From assembly GCA_002313255.1 (NCBI GenBank), contig DCBA01000034.1:1-10255 (forward strand): a stretch of DNA of 10,255 bases, written 5' to 3'. The translations under genes were made by a program, and so were the position numbers. Source of the stretch: Gammaproteobacteria bacterium UBA1119. Its GTDB lineage: Bacteria; Pseudomonadota; Gammaproteobacteria; Pseudomonadales; Azotimanducaceae. Positions 6,315-10,255 of this stretch are shown one piece after another; the stretch's first letter is position 1; each line of letters begins with the position of its first letter. The notes below the pieces were generated by a model. The model saw nothing but the letters and a program-made list of their open reading frames with translations. It ran no database searches and was not told the DNA's origin.

Positions 6315-8342
6315 ATGCATCACAAACGATTAGCGACCTTATTCGTGGCAGCACTCTTTACCGTGGCAAGTGCATCGGCAGAGATAACATTCGAGCACGT
6401 CGCCGCGTACGTTGCGACGGCGGCCAATGACGACCCTCAGCTTTCCGCAGATGGTAAATTGATCGCGGTACAGCGCAATAGAGACGGCAACGAAACGGTC
6501 GACATCATCAAGCTCGATGGAGGAGACGTTTTAGAATCCTTTCAATTCAAGCAACAAATAGATGTCGGCTTGCATCGATGGATCGACTCCGAGAATTTGA
6601 TGCTGCGGTCCTGGCGCGGCGATCCCCACTGGGGTATCCCCTCTCGGGGCCGCCCCGAGCGATTTAACTTCAAACAAAGGAAGGTCAAAAAACTTTTTTC
6701 TGGATACGAGTACACAGAAAAAATGCAGGACTACTCGTTACGCAGCCGTTTTGGAACAGACCAAGCCCGCATTGTCTTCGGTGTCTTTCCAAAATCGAAT
6801 GACGTGCGGGCGATCGTTCAACATGACTTCTCCGGTACCACGGGCAAAGCCGGTTCTGGAAGGCAGCGCAATGTCGTCGGTTCTTCAAAAATCATGCGCT
6901 ATGACATGGCGAACGAAAAATACGAAGAATTAGCGGATATCAAGGACATGACGGTCGTTGACGTATATACGAATGCCAAAAGCGAAGTCCTGGCCGCATG
7001 GGGGCAGCCAAAGCGAACCCGCGCCATCACATTTAACGAGCAGGTGCATCTCTATTATCGAGCGAGTCAGAAAGATGAGTGGCAAATCGCTCACGAAGGC
7101 AACATCGACGACAGTGAACTCGCAATAATCGGTGACGGTCCGAAAAAGGATACCGTGTACGTTCTCGAAACTATTACCGGGAAGAGAGCGGCACTCAGTT
7201 ACCTTGACCTAAAAACGGGGGAAATTAAGGCCGTGTTTCGTCCCGCGAGGACCGACGTGTCCGCATACTACGTCGACGGGGAACATTCCCTATATGCGGT
7301 CAAGTACGACGACCACTTTCCCCAATACCATTACCCAAATCCTAAACACCTCGGCGCGCAAATCCATCAGGCAGCCAGGAAAAGTTTCAAGAACGCGAAC
7401 GTCACGATCACAAGCTTTGCTCGGAATAATTCCGGCGCCATCATTCTTGTCGAAAGCGATGCGATACCGGGTGAGTACTATTGGTTCGATGTCAAATCAA
7501 CCCGGATGCAAAAGCTATTTGATCGGTTCCCGCAGCTCGAAGGGTATCCCCTCGCACAACGCAACCCGATCGAATTTCCTGCACGCGACGATTTAAGGAT
7601 TCCCGGCTACCTGACCATTCCCAATAAGTTGACGTCGAAGCGACCATTAATCGTCTTACTCAGGAATGGTCCCGGAGGAGCTGAGACCTGGGGTTACGAT
7701 TGGGAGTCGCAACTTTACGCGAGCCTTGGGTTCGTCGTACTCGAAGTAAATCATCGCGGCTCATCGGGTTTTGGCAAGGGTTATACCAAGGCGGGATTTG
7801 GCCAGTGGGGGAATATGATTCTCGATGACATAGCCACCGGGGTTCGCTGGGTCAAGAAAAACGCTGGCGTGACCTCAGGCGAGGTCTGCCTTGTGGGAAA
7901 AGGTTTTGGTGGGTACGCGGCGCTCATGTCTATCATCGAACGACCGGGCATATTTAAATGTGCGGTCTCAATCGATAATGTTTATACCGACCTGTTCGCG
8001 AACTGGAACCGTATGCCGCGTCGCGGTCAACAAGAGCGTGATGCGTTCACAAAAGTCGGCGTCGATCCCGATGCCAATGTCTTAAAAGACGCTTCACCGC
8101 GGTGGCGAGCACGATCTATAAGACACCCGATCCTTCTGATAGAACCGCTGCAATACTTCTCAAACTTTGCCTACGCCCAATATGGCAACGCGCTCTCGTT
8201 TGTCGATGAACTACGGCAGGGCGGCGTCGACCACAAATTGTATATGGTCGAGTCGAGCCGGAGTGATAACTGGCTCAAAGACAGCGATCGGCAAAAGAGT
8301 TATTTCGAAGTTGCCAAATTCCTCGAGCAAAATCTGCCGTAA
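6315..8342 (+). CDS. Secreted S9 prolyl-oligopeptidase-like protein lacking the catalytic triad (pseudo-peptidase)
   Basis: A 675-residue exported protein with S9 (prolyl oligopeptidase/acylaminoacyl peptidase) architecture: signal peptide at 1-22 (MHHKRLATLF then an ASASA cleavage site), a beta-propeller-like region to about 415 (for example DDPQLSADGKLIAV at 39-52), and a C-terminal alpha/beta hydrolase domain. That domain keeps landmarks such as LIVLLRNGPGG (445-455), LEVNHRGSSGFGKGY (476-490) and WGNMILDDIATGVRWV (498-513). The nucleophile elbow G-x-S-x-G-G reads GKGFGG, with Gly530 (GGT, 7902-7904) at the Ser position. The strand-7 HGxxD segment reads LLIEPLQYFSNFA with no Asp. The terminal D-H-W-L motif reads SDNWLK, with Asn652 (AAC, 8268-8270) instead of His. 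The frame is otherwise intact, so this looks like a maintained non-catalytic protein. I prefer ATG 6315 over 6273 because it begins the signal peptide and follows AGGA at 6302-6305. The ankyrin gene begins 63 bases downstream. Confidence 0.85.
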   Translation: MHHKRLATLFVAALFTVASASAEITFEHVAAYVATAANDDPQLSADGKLIAVQRNRDGNETVDIIKLDGGDVLESFQFKQQIDVGLHRWIDSENLMLRSWRGDPHWGIPSRGRPERFNFKQRKVKKLFSGYEYTEKMQDYSLRSRFGTDQARIVFGVFPKSNDVRAIVQHDFSGTTGKAGSGRQRNVVGSSKIMRYDMANEKYEELADIKDMTVVDVYTNAKSEVLAAWGQPKRTRAITFNEQVHLYYRASQKDEWQIAHEGNIDDSELAIIGDGPKKDTVYVLETITGKRAALSYLDLKTGEIKAVFRPARTDVSAYYVDGEHSLYAVKYDDHFPQYHYPNPKHLGAQIHQAARKSFKNANVTITSFARNNSGAIILVESDAIPGEYYWFDVKSTRMQKLFDRFPQLEGYPLAQRNPIEFPARDDLRIPGYLTIPNKLTSKRPLIVLLRNGPGGAETWGYDWESQLYASLGFVVLEVNHRGSSGFGKGYTKAGFGQWGNMILDDIATGVRWVKKNAGVTSGEVCLVGKGFGGYAALMSIIERPGIFKCAVSIDNVYTDLFANWNRMPRRGQQERDAFTKVGVDPDANVLKDASPRWRARSIRHPILLIEPLQYFSNFAYAQYGNALSFVDELRQGGVDHKLYMVESSRSDNWLKDSDRQKSYFEVAKFLEQNLP

Positions 8343-8380
8343 GGTAAGCGGCCGAGAAGTCCCCAACTGCATAAACGCAT

Positions 8381-8394
8381 CTTTACGGATAAAG
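8381..8394 (+). promoter_or_regulatory. Small hairpin overlapping the ankyrin gene's ribosome binding site
   Basis: CTTTA (8381-8385), loop CGGA, TAAAG (8390-8394) forms a 5-bp hairpin whose right arm covers most of the AAGG Shine-Dalgarno (8392-8395) of the ATG at 8406. It could lower translation initiation slightly. The stem is short and A/T-rich, so the effect may be negligible. Confidence 0.25.
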
Positions 8395-8405
8395 GCGATA
8401 TCAAC

Positions 8406-9377
8406 ATGCGAACGTTAAGAAACTTGGTGCCTCGTTTATTCGTCATTGTTCTTCTGGTGCTGTCTCAGGCACTCAGCGCCGCACCACCATCCGTCGATCT
8501 CTGGACGGCTGCCGCTACAGGCAACATCGGTGCGCTGAAAGAACACAAGGCAGCTGGAACCAATCTCAATGCCGCCGACCCAAACGGTAGCAGCGCGCTA
8601 AATGCCGCAGCCGCCATGGACCAAGCCAAAGCCGCCGAGTGGTTGCTTAAGAATGGCGCTTTCGTCGATATCCGCGGTGGTGACGGTGGAACACCCTTAA
8701 TAACGGCGGCATTTATGGGAAATGCTAAGACCGCGAAGGTACTGCTCAAGAACGGCGCTGATGTCACAGCCACCAATGACGGCGGAGCATCGAGCCTTCA
8801 AGTATTGGGCACCGATTGGGACACCACCCGCTATATCATCGAAGATCTGCTGCAGCTTCCCGCCAGCCGGAAAAAAATCGAGCGCGGACGCGAACAAGTC
8901 GGCCCTCTCCTCTACGGTGCTTTACAGGAAATCGCAAAAGGCGACTTCTGGACAGCGGTTTTGATTGGCGACGCGAGCTCCATGAAAAAGCACCTCGCCG
9001 CAGGGTTTGATGCCAACACATCACATCCCGAGTTGAACGTGGCGCCGCTGATACTCGCGGTCATAGTAGGAAGCCCCGACGCGGCCCAGGCCCTGATCGA
9101 TCATGGCGCAAAGCTCGATGCGCGAGGCGACGACGGATCGACTGCATTGCACGCGGCCGCCCTCTTTGGGCGCACGGCAGCCGCCAAAGTCCTACTCGAT
9201 AGTGGCGCCAGCGCAAAAATTATGAATTTCCAGGGCGTCACGCCGCTCGACAACGCCCGCGTCGATTGGCCGACGACCCAGTACATCGCGCAGTTATTGC
9301 AAGTCCAGCTGCAAGAGGACGCCGCGGTCGAAGGCAAGAAAGCAATCGAAGCCATGTTGAGCTCGAAAACGAATTAA
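8406..9377 (+). CDS. Secreted ankyrin-repeat protein built from two copies of one module
   Basis: A 323-residue protein with a Sec signal peptide (Arg residues at 2, 5 and 10, hydrophobic core 11-20, cleavage near LSA at 23-25). Ankyrin repeats mediate protein-protein contacts; this protein should act in the periplasm or outside. Repeat signatures include SSALNAAAAMDQAKAAEWLLKNGA (62-85), TPLITAAFMGNAKTAKVLLKNGADV (96-120), APLILAVIVGSPDAAQALIDHGA (213-235) and TALHAAALFGRTAAAKVLLDSGA (246-268). The protein divides into two similar modules, about 31-170 and 180-318, each running from D-L/F-W-T-A through two or three ankyrins to a D-W-x-T-T-x-Y-I helix and a closing G-R/K helix. ATG 8406 follows AAGG at 8392. 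It lies 63 bases after the S9-like gene on the same strand, so co-transcription and a shared location are likely. Direct interaction between the two is an inference. Confidence 0.9.
   Translation: MRTLRNLVPRLFVIVLLVLSQALSAAPPSVDLWTAAATGNIGALKEHKAAGTNLNAADPNGSSALNAAAAMDQAKAAEWLLKNGAFVDIRGGDGGTPLITAAFMGNAKTAKVLLKNGADVTATNDGGASSLQVLGTDWDTTRYIIEDLLQLPASRKKIERGREQVGPLLYGALQEIAKGDFWTAVLIGDASSMKKHLAAGFDANTSHPELNVAPLILAVIVGSPDAAQALIDHGAKLDARGDDGSTALHAAALFGRTAAAKVLLDSGASAKIMNFQGVTPLDNARVDWPTTQYIAQLLQVQLQEDAAVEGKKAIEAMLSSKTN
8496..9359 (+). repeat. Internal duplication inside the ankyrin gene
   Basis: At the protein level residues 31-170 and 180-318 align with an almost constant offset of 149-150: D31LWTA with D180FWTA, V115-type repeats with K261VLL, D137WDTTRYI with D287WPTTQYI, and G161R with G310K. 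The DNA of the two halves has diverged, so the duplication is old rather than a recent tandem repeat. The range covers both modules. Confidence 0.7.
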
Positions 9378-9385
9378 GGGTCGAT

Positions 9386-9419
9386 AAAAAAGCCGGACGC
9401 CGCTATTTAACGACCGGGC
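9386..9419 (-). terminator. Probable intrinsic terminator of the phytanoyl-CoA dioxygenase-family gene
   Basis: Read on the minus strand, GCCCGG (9419-9414) pairs with CCGGC (9396-9392) with one bulged C, followed immediately by six T (9391-9386). It sits three bases past the stop of the minus-strand gene at 9422, the expected place. The 17-base loop is long and the stem short, so strength is uncertain. It lies in the 44-base gap between two convergent genes. Confidence 0.45.
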
Positions 9420-9421
9420 AA

Positions 9422-10255
9422 TTAAAGCTTGGCGTTGTTAAACGTCTTCGCGATCTTGTCGAACCGAAAGCCCGTCGGACTATCCAATGAGTCCTCTCGG
9501 CCGAGTAACTGCGCCATACGCTCGCCGTGCCGTTCAACCAGATCATCGGCGATCGCGCCGTAGTCTTCGATCTGACGCATCATGAGACGCGTGTACGTGA
9601 TGTGCGCGACGACCCGTTCGCCCTCGGTTTCGCGAGGCCAATTCGCGTGCCACAAGTTGCCATCCCACATCGCCACGGAACGCGGCGGGCATTCGATGGC
9701 AATGGCACCTTCTTTCGCCGCAACTTCGTCCGGATCCGGATGACGGTGAAGAGCATTGCTCCCGGGAATCACTAACGTCGAACCGCCTTCTTTGGTGTAC
9801 TCATCGCACGCCCAGCACCCGGTCAACAACATGTTGTGGGCGGGAAAGGGTGCCGGAAGCCAGTTAGCATCCGCATGCAATCCAATCGATGCGGATCCTT
9901 GGGGTCGGACGCTCCCCGCCACTTGGCTGATGAGGAAACCGCGGCCGACCGAGAACTCTGCCATCGCCAGCAACTTCGGACTCAAGACGGCCTCCGAAAA
10001 GACGGGGTCTTTCGCGAGGAGCATGTTGCCTCCGCCGACGTCTTGAATCTTGTGCCGCAAACGCTCGTTGAACTCGGAAGATGCGACGTCCTCTACGACT
10101 GTCCAACCCTCCTCCGCCAATTGCCGACAGTTGTCTTCGAGACCGAATTCTTCGATGGTGGGTCTTAGTTCATCGGATATCGCCTCCGGCGCAAGGGTCT
10201 CATGCAACATCTGAAAGCCGGTTCTTGCTTCGGCCGCTTTGTCTAAAATATCTTC
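9422..10255 (-). CDS. Phytanoyl-CoA dioxygenase (PhyH)-family Fe(II)/2-oxoglutarate oxygenase, 5' end outside window
   Basis: A non-haem iron oxygenase of the PhyH family; members hydroxylate fatty acyl-CoAs, ectoine and many secondary metabolites using 2-oxoglutarate and oxygen. Residues are numbered from the internal Met at 10210. LHADANWL (111-118) carries the iron ligands H112-x-D114. GGSTLVIPGSN (142-152) is the conserved core strand. MWDGNLWHANWPR (181-193) supplies the distal ligand H188, and GERVV contains R199, the likely 2-oxoglutarate-binding Arg. From the Met at 10210 it is 262 residues, but the frame stays open for 15 more codons (EDILDKAAEARTGFQ) to the window edge, with no good Shine-Dalgarno before that Met. 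I therefore treat the gene as truncated at its 5' end. It is convergent with the ankyrin gene. No ectoine or lipid gene is nearby to suggest the substrate. Confidence 0.85.
   Translation of the reverse strand, partial: EDILDKAAEARTGFQMLHETLAPEAISDELRPTIEEFGLEDNCRQLAEEGWTVVEDVASSEFNERLRHKIQDVGGGNMLLAKDPVFSEAVLSPKLLAMAEFSVGRGFLISQVAGSVRPQGSASIGLHADANWLPAPFPAHNMLLTGCWACDEYTKEGGSTLVIPGSNALHRHPDPDEVAAKEGAIAIECPPRSVAMWDGNLWHANWPRETEGERVVAHITYTRLMMRQIEDYGAIADDLVERHGERMAQLLGREDSLDSPTGFRFDKIAKTFNNAKL

Noticed and set aside
8465..8776. 103-codon open frame on the minus strand inside the ankyrin gene
   Set aside because: An Ala/Ser-rich shadow of the repetitive Ala-rich ankyrin coding strand; the plus-strand frame has signal peptide, repeats and a ribosome binding site.

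Overview
The window looks like a stretch of chromosome from an uncultured, probably marine, proteobacterium, most likely a gammaproteobacterium. This rests on gene content: Amidohydrolase_2 proteins, F420/luciferase-like oxidoreductases, TauD and phytanoyl-CoA dioxygenases, a dehalogenase-like hydrolase, and Sec-exported S9 and ankyrin proteins. It is an inference and no marker gene confirms it. Base composition is moderately GC-rich, except for a strongly AT-rich island near 5940-6017. I see no tRNA, rRNA, CRISPR array, transposase or phage gene.

Left half (1-5120) is a catabolism-flavoured gene set. It begins with the first codons of a minus-strand gene (1-32) that has a near-perfect Shine-Dalgarno. 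Next come an ACMSD-like amidohydrolase (230-1393, +), a convergent haloalkane dehalogenase-like hydrolase (1423-2343, -), a small secreted protein of unknown function (2484-3011, +), and a minus-strand pair that looks like an operon: an LLM-class oxidoreductase (3979-4899) followed 51 bases later by a TauD/TfdA-type Fe(II)/2-oxoglutarate dioxygenase (3106-3927). A 22-base inverted repeat (GTGTAA-N10-TTACAC) just upstream of the dehalogenase start is a candidate operator. No transporter, regulator or ring-cleavage gene is present, so a single pathway cannot be assigned.

Middle (5120-6314): an alpha/beta hydrolase with a clear GGSAG nucleophile elbow but no histidine at the usual C-terminal position, then an intergenic region of about 360 bases. 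That region holds the AT-rich island, inverted repeats, a weak sigma70-like promoter and an intrinsic-terminator-like hairpin; together they could encode a short non-coding transcript.

Right half (6315-10255): a Sec-exported protein with S9 prolyl-oligopeptidase architecture in which all three catalytic positions appear lost (Ser to Gly, Asp missing, His to Asn). A second exported protein follows on the same strand, made of two copies of an ankyrin module of about 149 residues. Together they look like a secreted or periplasmic pair used for binding or scaffolding rather than proteolysis. A convergent phytanoyl-CoA dioxygenase-family gene, running off the right edge, closes the window with a probable terminator.

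The most notable observations are the triple-dead S9 pseudo-peptidase, its pairing with a duplicated ankyrin protein, and the possible small RNA locus between them and the upstream hydrolase.
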